The position numbers and the translations under genes are program-made. A stretch of 64,000 bases of DNA, taken from assembly GCF_008298035.1 (NCBI RefSeq), contig NZ_CP042910.1, forward strand, positions 2,991,001 through 3,055,000, given 5' to 3'. The notes under the pieces were generated by a model. That model did not search any database. It was not told the DNA's origin and was given only the letters and a program-made list of their open reading frames with translations. Shown piece by piece: positions 9,218 to 19,800 of this stretch (within the stretch, counting starts at the first letter, position 1; the number at the start of each line of letters is the position of its first letter). The DNA comes from Gimesia maris. GTDB taxonomy: Bacteria > Planctomycetota > Planctomycetia > Planctomycetales > Planctomycetaceae.

Positions 9218-10003
9218 TCAAGTCTGTTTCCGCAGTCGATTCACTGATTTCTTCACAAGTAGAGGAAACGTTCCCAGTAGAATAAAGGCAATAATCAGCT
9301 GGGGGGACAAAATCCCGCGGGCTCCCTGGCTGGACAGTTCCTGCAAGGTGGGAACACTCGTGCCAGCGTAGACATAAACGGCGGTCCCGGCAAGCATCCC
9401 CAGTTGACTGACCCACCAGAATGTCCAGACACGAATCGTCGTGAGGCCCATTAACAGGTTGATGAGAAAAAACGGAACCGCGACAACCAGTCTGAGCGTA
9501 AAGAGATAGAAGGCCCCTTCTTTTTCAAACTGTTGATTAAAACTGGTAAAGCGATCGCTGTAGCGATTTTGAATTGCCGCGCGAAACAGATAGCGACTGG
9601 TTAAGAATGCCAGGGTTGCGCCGGCCGTGGATGCAAAGCTGACGAGCAGCAGGCCTTTCCAGAATCCGAAAAACCAGCCATAAGATAAGGTTAATGGGAC
9701 TGCACCAGGCAGGGAGAGGCCGGTGATTCCGGTATAGATCAAAAAGGCAACCAGGTAAATTGAGACCGGGTATTTTGCGGCAAAATCCTGCCAGCGATCT
9801 TCCTGCGTGGCCAGATATTTCAGTGTCAGGAGATCACGGTACTGGAAATAAACCATGCCAGCAATCCCTGCCAGGGCAATCAATAGTATGACACGCAGGT
9901 ATATCGCAGTTCGTTTCTGACCGGGTTTGGCCGCAGGCTGAAGAGTCTGCGATTCACTGGATTCATTATCGTGTGACTGCGAATCAGAATCGGCACGGTC
10001 CAC
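9218..10003 (-). CDS. TVP38/TMEM64 family membrane protein
   Basis: The 261-residue protein has a charged, Q/S-rich cytoplasmic start of about 30 residues, then multiple hydrophobic segments. The SNARE-associated (VTT/DedA-like) core is recognisable: Y-T-G-I-T-G-L-S-L-P-G-A, G-F-W-K-G-L and R-L-V-V-A-V-P-F-F-L-I-N. Family members are inner-membrane proteins, and DedA/VTT relatives are linked to lipid scrambling or transport. It is the first gene of a two-gene unit with the downstream flavin reductase. Upstream, between it and rho, lies an approximately 94-bp palindromic repeat, which may affect read-through from rho. Confidence 0.82.
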   Translation of the reverse strand: MDRADSDSQSHDNESSESQTLQPAAKPGQKRTAIYLRVILLIALAGIAGMVYFQYRDLLTLKYLATQEDRWQDFAAKYPVSIYLVAFLIYTGITGLSLPGAVPLTLSYGWFFGFWKGLLLVSFASTAGATLAFLTSRYLFRAAIQNRYSDRFTSFNQQFEKEGAFYLFTLRLVVAVPFFLINLLMGLTTIRVWTFWWVSQLGMLAGTAVYVYAGTSVPTLQELSSQGARGILSPQLIIAFILLGTFPLLVKKSVNRLRKQT

Positions 10004-10076
10004 CAGTGATATCCTGTTCTAAGGGATCCTGCAGTTGAGCGAATTGCTGTCTTGCTGTGTCCAGACTCCAGCGGAC

Positions 10077-10170
10077 TTAGGCTATGTCCAGTGTTACTGT
10101 AACGTCTCCAAGGCTATTTGAGCCGCGTATAATATTTGGGGAGACGCAATGGTTAAATGATTCGACCTAG
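10077..10170 (+). repeat. Palindromic intergenic element, copy A
   Basis: This is the first of five related elements of about 95 bp. It starts TTAGGCTATGTCC and ends GATTCGACCTAG, with inner arms ACGTCTC and GAGACGC. It sits between rho and the TVP38 gene. Its last four bases, CTAG, contain the rho stop codon (10169-10167 read on the minus strand). It has a 2-base deletion in the right arm compared with the other copies, and a TATAAT in the loop that the others lack. Confidence 0.85.
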
Positions 10171-11798
10171 AGGATGGCGCGGATCTTTTCCAGAAATTCT
10201 TTATTGCTCGGGAATTTCTTGAGGGTACTGCTGAGTTGTTCCATGGCTTCGACCGGGTTCAGGGAAATCAGACTGCGACGGAGCATCGTGACACCTTCCA
10301 GTACTTCGGGGGCCAGGATTTTTTCCTCACGACGTGTTCCGGAGAGCGTGATATCAATGGCAGGAAAGATACGGCGGTCGGACAGTTCCCGACTGAGAAC
10401 CATTTCCATGTTGCCGGTTCCTTTGAATTCCTGAAAGATCACTTCATCCATGCGGCTGCCCGTATCGATCAAAGCGGTTCCCAGTACCGTCAGGGATCCA
10501 CCTTCATCAAATCGACGGGCGGTTCCGAACATCTTTTTGGGAATATCCATGGCTTTCACATCCAGACCACCACTCATGGTACGTCCGGTGTTTCCGACCC
10601 ATTTGTTAAAGGCACGTGCGGTACGGGTGATACTGTCCAGCAGAATGAAGGCGTCTTCGCCTGCTTCCGCCAGTCGCTTACCACGTTCAAAAATCAACTG
10701 ACTGGTGCGGACGTGACTTTCGACATCCCGGTCCATTGAAGAAGAAATGACTTCGCCTTTGATAGAACGTTGCATTTCCGTTACTTCTTCGGGACGCTCG
10801 TCGATCAGCAGCACCATCAGGCGGATTTCGGGGTGATTGGTACTGACTGCTTCTGCGATATCCTGCAGCAGCATTGTTTTACCGGTTCGAGGAGGAGCCA
10901 CTACCAGTGCACGTTGTCCTTTGCCGATCGGAGTGAGCATATCCATGATGCGCATTGTGATCGGCATGGGGCCTGTTTCCAGTTTGATCTGTTCAAACGG
11001 GTTGATAGGAGTCAGCTCATCGAACGATTTGATTTGCATGTATTCTTCGACAGTACGGCCATCAATCGTTTCGATCGATTTGAGTCGAGGACCCTGGCCA
11101 CGAGTACCAGGCCCTACTTCGCCGCGAATCAGAATTCCTTCACGAAGATTGTGTTTTTCGATCAGAGAACTGGAAACGAAAGCGTCGGAATCCTGGGCCT
11201 TGTAGTTGGATTTAGGGTCTCTGATAAAGCCGTAAGCTTTGGGATGTAGCTCGAGTACCCCTTCAATGGTTCCTGAAATATTTTCGTCGACAGGAGTATT
11301 GGAGCGAGGTCTGCGGTTTTGTGTTCTGTTGCCTCCCGCATTGCCGCCGGATCGCGATCGATTTCCGCCACGGTTGTTGGAGTTGGCACGTCCCCGGTTG
11401 CCTGCATTCTGATTTTGGCCACCCTGTCGTCCAGGTCCCTGGCTGGTAGTACCGTCTGATTTTCTTCTGCGTCTCCTCCGACGACGGTTGCCTCCGGATT
11501 TGTCGGATGACTGATCACCGTCTGAGCGGTTTGAGTTGTTATCGCCTGTGGATTCAGAAGAGGTATCTGACATGCTTGCGGGTTCTCTTTCAGGTTCTGC
11601 ATCGCTCTGGTGGGATTGAGTGTTTTCGAACATTTCAAGGTTTTCTTCGGCCTTGCGGCGGTACTCATCCTGCAGGGCGTCGGTCTCACTTTTTTCTAAA
11701 GTGTCTTCCGTCGCGCGTTCAACTTTTTTTCGCGGTTTTGTCGTTTTTCGACGTGCAGGTTTGGGTTTGTCTGAAGTTTCAGAACTTTTAGCGGCCAT
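10167..11798 (-). CDS. rho: Transcription termination factor Rho
   Basis: Rho is the hexameric RNA-dependent ATPase that ends transcription. The ATG at 11798 (M-A-A-K-S-S) is preferred over an upstream start at 11870, because the extra 24 residues are cysteine- and hydrophobic-rich and unlike Rho. The 543-residue protein has about 190 low-complexity residues: first acidic/Lys, then a run of eight arginines and G/N/R/Q repeats. A cold-shock-like RNA-binding domain follows (G-F-I-R-D-P; R-G-E-V-G-P-G), then the ATPase with Walker A P-P-R-T-G-K-T near residue 300, Walker B I-L-L-D-S-I-T-R, and the conserved G-T-G-N-M-E-M. The usual N-terminal helical SAP-like domain is not visible and seems replaced by the basic tract. 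The stop codon lies inside repeat A. Confidence 0.95.
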   Translation of the reverse strand: MAAKSSETSDKPKPARRKTTKPRKKVERATEDTLEKSETDALQDEYRRKAEENLEMFENTQSHQSDAEPEREPASMSDTSSESTGDNNSNRSDGDQSSDKSGGNRRRRRRRRKSDGTTSQGPGRQGGQNQNAGNRGRANSNNRGGNRSRSGGNAGGNRTQNRRPRSNTPVDENISGTIEGVLELHPKAYGFIRDPKSNYKAQDSDAFVSSSLIEKHNLREGILIRGEVGPGTRGQGPRLKSIETIDGRTVEEYMQIKSFDELTPINPFEQIKLETGPMPITMRIMDMLTPIGKGQRALVVAPPRTGKTMLLQDIAEAVSTNHPEIRLMVLLIDERPEEVTEMQRSIKGEVISSSMDRDVESHVRTSQLIFERGKRLAEAGEDAFILLDSITRTARAFNKWVGNTGRTMSGGLDVKAMDIPKKMFGTARRFDEGGSLTVLGTALIDTGSRMDEVIFQEFKGTGNMEMVLSRELSDRRIFPAIDITLSGTRREEKILAPEVLEGVTMLRRSLISLNPVEAMEQLSSTLKKFPSNKEFLEKIRAIL

Positions 11799-12944
11799 AC
11801 AGAAACACCAAATGATTATAAAAATAGTTACGAAATAATTAGAGACACAACTACAGCATGAACGGCTCATGAAGTGACAGACAAATGCTTCAAGACAGAA
11901 TCATTATCAGCAGAGAGCCTGCAATGATACTTGAATGCAGCTGGCATACTTCTGAACGTGTCGACTCTTCATCCAGCGGAAATCAGATCAAAGCCAGCTA
12001 ATGATACTGGCGAAATCCTGATCTCTTGAAGAAAGACTCACACAGTGGAATAACTCGCCCGTCTGCGGACTCGACCATCTTGGCCTGAATATTCCAACTC
12101 TTAGGACAATCGCTTTTTTAAACAGTAAAAAGGATTTGGCCCAGGCATTGAGAACAGAATGCTTTGACAAACTTGTTGACGAATGCCTCTTACAGGGTGA
12201 TCGTCTTGCCGATATCCTTTCAGGCAAAAAATATTGTGGTCAAAAACTGTTACTAGAATTCAATCGTTTCAATCAGGTTCCGTCAACCGATAAATGGTTG
12301 CTAATAAGGAACTTTTAAATGTTTTACTAACTCGACCCGGAATCAGGATTCACTCCGTTGTCATCGAATAAAGGCGACAAAACGACGAAAAGATTTCGGG
12401 GGCCTTCTGATGTCATTTCATCAAAACAGAAGACAGATAACCTTCAGAGGATAATGTTATTTAGCCAGTGAACTGGTCTGGTAGTTTTGCAACTGGTTCA
12501 GATACGTCAATATCTCTCAGCGCGAACATGAAAGAGCAATTACTTTCAAGAAACAGGCGACCGCCCCAATTTAATCGAGGGTGGCGCCGATGAAGACCAA
12601 GGCCCCGCCGGAAACGACTCACATACATAAAAAGCCAAATGGGTAATCAGTAATTTTTTATTCTGATTGGTGGGTTATTGATCTCAAAAAGCGGGGGAGA
12701 TCCTCATTGAAAAACGGCTTTCCTGAGATGTCTTTATCAGTAGTGTTTATCAAAACTATCTCATAGCGTCAATACTAATCGTATCGCCAGCTCGTTCTAC
12801 CGATATCTTAACTTATCCCTGAGCAAAGTCAATTCACTATCTTGTTTCTATCGGATGTTTTGTTCAGGAGCACTTTAATGACTTGTCAATAAACATGAAA
12901 TTTCCGGAATTTCATCAGTTTCCCGTATTCAATTCATTCAATTT
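11799..12944. other. Gene-poor region of 1.1 kb upstream of rho, with a possible decayed reading frame
   Basis: No gene here is convincing. The bases just upstream of the rho ATG contain TATAAT on the minus strand (11820-11815), a possible -10 box with a poor -35. On the plus strand, an open frame from 12022 to TAA 12318 (98 codons) has a protein-like composition, but it has only TTG-type starts and is preceded by an in-frame TGA at 12019. It may be a remnant. From 12320 to 12944 I see AT-rich sequence with no tRNA, no clear riboswitch and no recognisable repeat. A GC-rich patch at about 12565-12620 could hold RNA structure but matches nothing I know. Confidence 0.4.
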
Positions 12945-13793
12945 TCAGGGTTCGAGATCAGGCGGGAGCCCTGATGGATACGCTTGCTGTATGAAATACT
13001 GGATGCGTTCGATACGGTTTCCGGGATCGGGGTGCGTGCTGAAGATTTCAGGCTGCCTGCCGGGACCGGCAGAGCGTTTCAGAATATCCATGACTGCGAT
13101 CATGGCGTGAGGATCGTAGCCTGCCATGACCATCAGTTTGATACCCCAGCGATCCGACTCGAGTTCATCCTTTCTACCATATTTCATATTCACCATTGAG
13201 CCAATCATCGCCGCCAGGCGGGCGCTGCTGACATCTCCGCCGGCCACACCGGCCGCGCCGGCCAGACCTTGTGTGAGTTCCTGTTTTGCCATCTGTTGAG
13301 CACCATGCCGAGACAGGACGTGTCCAATTTCATGTCCCAGTACGCCAGCGAGTTGTCCTTCTGTCTCGAGTTGATTGTACAAGGCAGCCGTGATGAAGAT
13401 CTGCCCGCCGGGCAAGGCAAACGCGTTAACGACCTGATTGTCTTTCAGCAGGTGGAAATTGAACCGATAAGGGTTGTGTCGCCCCTCTTTTGCCAGCGCG
13501 GCATTGAAACTGTCAAGCAGCCGTCGTCCGACACGATCAACATACGCCTGGGCCTGTTGATCGGGGGGTTCTCCCTGATGCTGTTGCAGAATGGCGGGCA
13601 ACGCCTGCAGCCCCAGCGCGATTTCCTGCTGTTCTGTTAAAGCAACCCGCTGATTCTCCCCGGTGACTTCATTGACATCGGACTTCATCAGGTACGAAAC
13701 GTAACTGAACAGTGCGATGCCAACAGCGATGATGAGCCGCATCTTAAACGAGGAATTCCGTGAACCATGAGAGGTTCTGATATACCGTGTCAT
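12945..13793 (-). CDS. M48-family zinc metalloprotease
   Basis: The 282-residue protein starts with a short basic segment followed by one hydrophobic helix (about residues 18-37), so it is membrane-anchored or exported. The zinc site H-E-I-G-H is near residue 152, with the downstream Glu ligand in E-L-E-S-D-R about 60 residues later. The A-G-Y-D-P and S-T-H-P-D-P-x-x-R-I segments close the domain. This is the BepA/LoiP/Oma1-like M48 layout, associated with envelope protein quality control. It lies 41 bases downstream of the large ThuA-cytochrome gene on the same strand, so the two could share a transcript. Confidence 0.87.
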   Translation of the reverse strand: MTRYIRTSHGSRNSSFKMRLIIAVGIALFSYVSYLMKSDVNEVTGENQRVALTEQQEIALGLQALPAILQQHQGEPPDQQAQAYVDRVGRRLLDSFNAALAKEGRHNPYRFNFHLLKDNQVVNAFALPGGQIFITAALYNQLETEGQLAGVLGHEIGHVLSRHGAQQMAKQELTQGLAGAAGVAGGDVSSARLAAMIGSMVNMKYGRKDELESDRWGIKLMVMAGYDPHAMIAVMDILKRSAGPGRQPEIFSTHPDPGNRIERIQYFIQQAYPSGLPPDLEP

Positions 13794-13834
13794 CTTTTTA
13801 ATTATCCTGAAATTTTTCGATCAGAACAGCCGTC

Positions 13835-16800
13835 TCAGTTGTTTCTGAAGGAGCGAGGTTGTTCATCCAGACTCTGAATGTAACGCCAGATGGCCTGGAA
13901 CTGTAGATCCGCATTCCCATCCAGTATGTTGGTAATTTTAGTTGTTTTTCCGTTCGCGGAAAGACGAGGCATTTTGGTGGATATATCAAATCGTGGTGGA
14001 TTGAGGACAAACCGCCGATAGTAGTCATCATCGAGCCGTTCCCGGATGTGTACGAAATTTATCCCAGGTGCGATTTTTGTTTTATCATCACCGGTTGGCA
14101 AGTTGTCTCCAACACCATGACACTGCCGACAGTCGAGAGCGGTTTTCGAAGTCAGTTGATGGCCCAGTTGAATTTGTGTTTCTGACTGAGAAAGTTCGGT
14201 TTTTGAAGACTCATTTGTTGAGTGGATGGACTTTCCATGCTCGGCCGCCATTCCTCGTGCCAGCAGCGCCGCATGTGCGGGAAAGGCGGGCATCCGGGAT
14301 TTCAACCAGGGCCGGGGACGCCAGGAAAGCTGTCCACCTATAAAAGTTTCTGACCAGTGAGGTTTCAGTTTTTCACCCGCCCATGTCAGGCTTGGCAAAG
14401 GTTCCGGAGGTAATCCCGACTCTCCTTCTTCGACAACGATAATTGCACGAGGACTGGATGTGGAATCTCGGGTGTGACAGGCGGAACAACTCAACTGGTG
14501 GAACCATCGCTCAGCAGTTTCCGAATCGCTCCGCCGGAACAGGGAGTCTGATCCCGTTTTTAAGACCGCCTGGATAGCAGCGTATTGTTCCGGATGAAAT
14601 GTGAAGTCGGGAACAGAAGCAGGCCTCTTTTCTGTTTCGGCAAGGCATCCTGCGGAAAGTGATTGTGCTTTGATGGGAACTGGCTGGAGTCCCGTTGCAG
14701 ACAGTTGTGATTCCTGAAGTGAACTATGACATTGAACACATCCCAGCGTTTCATACAACGTCTTACCCCGGTTGGCGGAACCGGCAGGTGGGATCATGGC
14801 ATTCTGGATTTTCCCTTTGGAATTCTCGATCAGATACACTGCGAGTCCGACTGCTTCCTCAGTTGATAATTTGAAATCAGGCATGCGACTCCAACGGTGG
14901 TGTTCGTGTGGTGATTTCAGGAAGCGTATCAGTTGAGAAGCGGTGAATTTACGTTTGATGAATGCGAGTGAGTGCCGTTGATATTCATCTGGTTCCTCGG
15001 CAACTGAAAAGTGATGGCAGTTGATACAGCCCAGTACTTCGTAGGACTTCGTCCCAGCGGTTAGAAACTTTCCGGAGTTGTCTTCCGAACTGAAGTCTGG
15101 TGTTTTGCTGTTATCTGAATCAGGTTTCCGGGCCTGAGACACAAACCAGGCAGTTAAATCGGCTGCTTTCTGGATGGTCTGCTTCTCAGCAGGGTCTCCC
15201 AGTAACGCGGGCATCCTGGAATGTGACCGTAAATTTTGTGGATTCAACAACCAGTGAAATAACCAGCGTTTCGTCACGCGCGTTCCGATATTCTTCAAAT
15301 CTGGTGCAGTTCGTGATAATTCGGGCATCGCGGCACTCTCTGAAAGGAACTGGTCGGCCTGCAGTCGGGCGAGTGTAAATGAGGTGTCTTCGCCTGGCAG
15401 TGTATGGCAGGCGATGCATTTAAACTCTGCGAGCAGTTCACGTCCGTAGCGGACCTGCTGTCGTTCCAGCAGTTGACTGTCATTCCCTGTGTGGCTCAAG
15501 AGTTGAGGTGGAATCGGTTCGGCCGCAAAATCCTCGCCTTTCCAGAGCAACCGTAATCGGGCCCGTCCATCAGGCTGGCTCTGGTAGTCTAACTGTAACT
15601 GGTTGTACCCTTTTTTCAAATGAACGGTCACAGGCTCAGACTGTTTGAAGTCAGAGTCTGTGACCTGAATGATCTGTTTTTGATTCACTTTTAAGCGGGC
15701 AGTTCCCGAACCTTCCAGGCTCAGCTCGTAATCACCTGCAATGGGGACGCGCAGATAGCCTTCTGCAGAAGCGGAAAAACGACCTGGCTTCAGAAAGGGG
15801 GTAACTGGTTCTGCAGGACCGACAGATAATGCCAGCAGACGACTGCTGCGCGCATCAGTCACGAGGGAACCGGCTGACAGATTCTGTTTGAAACGCCAGA
15901 GAATTCCCGGTTTCAGCTGTTGCACCTGAGTTGGCGAGAGCAGCTCATTTTTCTGACGACGTGCCAGAATCGAGTCCTCCATTTTGCGCGAAGAAACCGA
16001 ATTGATCGTATGATAGTAGGTCTGTTTTAATAATTCGCCAGACTGACTGTTCAACTGCCAGGTGATTCCCATCTGCATCACAGGAATCACACGCGGCAAT
16101 TCGAGGAAGACCGTGCGCTGATCAGGCAGCAACGTGGCAGAGATGACTTCAACTTCATCACGACCTTCGGTCTGGGGAGCGGAGACACGATATTCTGGTG
16201 AACCGTAGTTTTGTGACCAGAGATAATTCCATTGTTCAATGGCGTAATTATCGGGGTTCTCAGCTCTTTGACGATCCAATGGGTTCGTAAACGTCAAAGC
16301 AATTCCGTTCTGCATGGTTTTGACGGCGACAGGCAGGTGAACCGGTTTTCCAGTGTAGCGCACACGTTGCAGGCAACCGTCGCGGACCGCATTCGTGACC
16401 CAGCCTCTTAAACCACTGACGTAAAGCTGCCCATCTTCGGGTCTGAACCGCCCCCGCATGATTCCTGATTCAAACTCCAGGGGTAACGTGAGCGTGCCCC
16501 CCTGCGATTGTCCGGCGATGACTTCCCGCAGTGTCAGCAGCAATTTACTTTGACCGTAAGACAGGTGCAGCAGCTGACCTTCCAGCGGGCCCCAGTCCGG
16601 ACTGGTGACCCAGACCTGTCCGCCGCTGGAGTTATCCTGCAGTCGGGGGATCCAGCATAACGGGGGATCATATCCCAACGGTCTGTCCGGCGTGATCTGT
16701 GGACCACCAAAGCCGTAGTAGCCTCCCTGTTTTACTTCTGTGACGTTGGAGGCGGGAGTCCAGTTCCCTTCCTGGGGGGATGCGGTGATAATATTGCCAG

Positions 16801-19800
16801 GGCCCATTCCCATGCCATTGGGGTTGCGAAAGCCGGATGCGATTTGATTCAATCGTTTGCCATTCCGGCTGATTTGCATGACACCCTGCTGCGCATGCAT
16901 GAAAAAAAAGTTCCCGAAAGAATCGGTTTCGAGACAGGTCACATAATCATGGCCACCGACTGATGTCGGGATCTGGTTGTTGAAGCATTCATAGAAGTCC
17001 GCTTCGCCATCCAGATTCTGATCGTGCAGGATCGTGATCTGATCGCGGCCCAGTACATGAATCTTGTTATTCACCACTTTCAATCCTAATGGCTGAAACA
17101 GTCCGGTAGCAAAACGCTTCCACTTCAATTCGGTTAAATCAGCATCAACGCCGCTGACCAGCCAGACATCGCCGTGCACGGTTGAAACCGCCATGTCTCC
17201 ATTTTCCAGGAAGTCATGACCACTTATGAAGAAGAGCGCGTGGTACGGGTTCTTATGCGGAATGGTGAGCGTGTCGACTACATAAGGAGCATTCAGCTGG
17301 CTGAGGACTCCTTCGGTTGTGATTGTTTCGGTCCAGCGAGGTGGTCCCGGGATCAGTTGGGTCTGCAGTGTGTCTGGTATTGAGAGATTGGGAGCGTTGT
17401 AGGCCGTGTCTGGATTGCCGTCCGGACTGATCTGGTAATAGATGAGAAATCGCTGTGTAGTTTTGCGGGGAGGGATCACAAAACTGGCGACCCCCTGCTC
17501 TTTGTTCGGGCTGATGTGGGAATGGATTTCTTCTCCGCCGACGCAGCCGATCATAACCGGACGGTTCTGCTTCGTCATGATCATTCGATGGGGATGATTT
17601 TCTACAGATTGCACCTCGCTGGCGGCAGCAACGTTTAGATTAAGTTCTTCCTGTCCAGGGCCGATTTCAAAGGCACGTGTAAAATATGACTTTTCTGGAG
17701 AAGTCTCATACCAGGGCGTTTCAAATACTGTTGTTTCTCCAATACGGTATTCCAGGGTGACCCGATTTCGATTCACATGAGAACCAACGAACTGACAGGG
17801 TTGTTCCCAGCCAGGCCCCTCTGCTGTCGAAAAATGAATCTGTCCGACCGGTGATGGTGCGCGGATCAGACCAAAGCGTTCCGGGGAAGGTTTGAGAAAT
17901 CCGTTAGACCAGATGCCCCTCACTTTGCCGTGAGCGGTGTCATAGCAGATTGTGGCTGCCTGGTTATTACCGACACGGATCGAGAGCCCTTTTTTAACGG
18001 GACCAGTTGGTAAAGGCACGGTACAGGCCAGCCAGGTGCCCATCTCCGTTTGCTGCCAGCGATTATCACTGGTTTCTTCAACCGGCTGATCGAACCCGAC
18101 CGCATCTTTGCCCCAGTGATCGCGTGCTTTTTCAGTAGTAGCTGTTTCAACGCGAACTGATTTCCCTGGTTCAGATCGATCCGAGATTTTTATTTTATCA
18201 GGCAAGTCAAATGAGAGCAGGAACAGAGTATTGTCATCCTGTTTCAAGGGCGCTGTGGGAACGATTGTAAAATCGCGTGTCCCTTTTGAAATACGAAAAT
18301 CATCCAGCAGGCCATCACAACCAAGCCTGTTTTCGACGAGCCGTCCGAAAGCGATGTTTCGCTGTGCTGGTTCAGTCGATTTTCGTTTCGGGAGTTTCGA
18401 ATCGAGCGCCTGTTTGCCGTCGACATACAGACGCAAACGCGAGTCTTCCAGAATCATGGCGACATAATGCCATTCGTCGTCACAGATATTGATGCCCGTC
18501 TTGAATTCTCCCCCCTGTCCGGGCAGATACACGCTGAAAAAACCGCTGCCGGCATAAGAGTACATCTCCCAATGTGCAGCCGCGCTCTTGGGGTCACAGG
18601 CGAGCAGGATGTTGAAAGCTGATTGACTGTGTAGTTTAACCCAGCCTTCTGCTGTCAATGGGCGGTGGTCTAAAAACCCGGCAGGTGTTTTGGTTAGAAC
18701 AGATCCTGCATTTGCATTGAGGGCCTTTCCCCATTTTCCCGGAACGAGTGTGTTTTGTTGCGCGGGCTTTCTCTTTGGCGCTGGTGGAGCTTCCATTTCG
18801 TGAATGGGGCGCTGGGCGGCCCAGGCGGTGGCGCGGCGCAGGATTTCAGTGGGGGGAAAGGAGTCGTAGGTTTTTTCGCTGTGCCCGAGCAGCGTCTGAA
18901 AAATGCGTCCTTTCCCGTAGTGGTAGGTCCAGGCCAGCGGTTCATTGTTTTTTGTTACTCTGGATCTGGCAGTAATCAGAGGCTCAACCGGTTCTGTGCC
19001 ATCCTGACGAAAGTAGAGTTCATCGGTCACCGGAAAATCATCCAGGTTCCGTGTAAGGGGATGCGTGTCGTCGGTAATCTTTACGGTGAAGTTTCCGAAG
19101 GCGTCGTGTCCGCTTTTCTGCTCCCCCTTGCCATGGTGATTCCAGACTCGCCGGACAATCTTACGATACTCGGGCCAGTCGGACGCTCCTGCCTGGGGTA
19201 GGGAGAAATGAAAGGCACCATTGGCGAAATGGATTAAGATCAGCCCCCCGCCCTGTTGCAGATAATTCATAAATGCGTTGCGCGAGGTTTTACTTAATGG
19301 GGTTTTATCATGCCAGTTGGTATAGTTCTGCACGATGACCTGATAGTTCTGCAAATTCTTTTTCGACAGATCTTCGATGTCATTCGTGATATCCACTTTG
19401 ATGCGCGGATCTCGTTCCAGCTGTTGCTTAATGACTGGGGTGGTTTTTTTCCAGTTATGCCAGGCGTGTGCTTCATTGCCGGCGAACATGAGAACGCGAA
19501 TGGGCTGTGTGTCGACTAACGCGGGTTCAGTTCCCTGCATGCCGGCCAGAGCAGTAGTGATTTCCTGATGCGTGTAATAGCGGGCTTCTACGCCGGATTG
19601 GGGAACGTGAATGCCTGCAGTCCAGGCAATGGCATTGAGAATGAATTTTCGAAAGGCCGCATTTTGCCAGTTGTCATAATAATGTCCGCAGGTTGTCCCA
19701 AAGCCGCGCCCCCCCTGGCTGCGTTCTTTGGCCCAGGCGACAATGTTTCCGTTTTCAGGGCGTCCTTTGAGTTCAGAGACTTCCAATAATGTAGTCAGCC

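Noticed and set aside
11799-11870. Upstream start for Rho adding 24 residues
   Set aside because: The extra residues are Cys- and hydrophobic-rich and unlike any Rho; the ATG at 11798 begins a typical Lys/Ser-rich start.
11988-12227. 79-codon minus-strand frame in the gap upstream of rho
   Set aside because: Composition is unlike a protein and the opposite strand gives a more plausible reading; no ribosome site seen.
12565-12620. GC-rich patch as a riboswitch or small RNA
   Set aside because: It matches no RNA motif I know, and I could not fold a convincing structure by eye.
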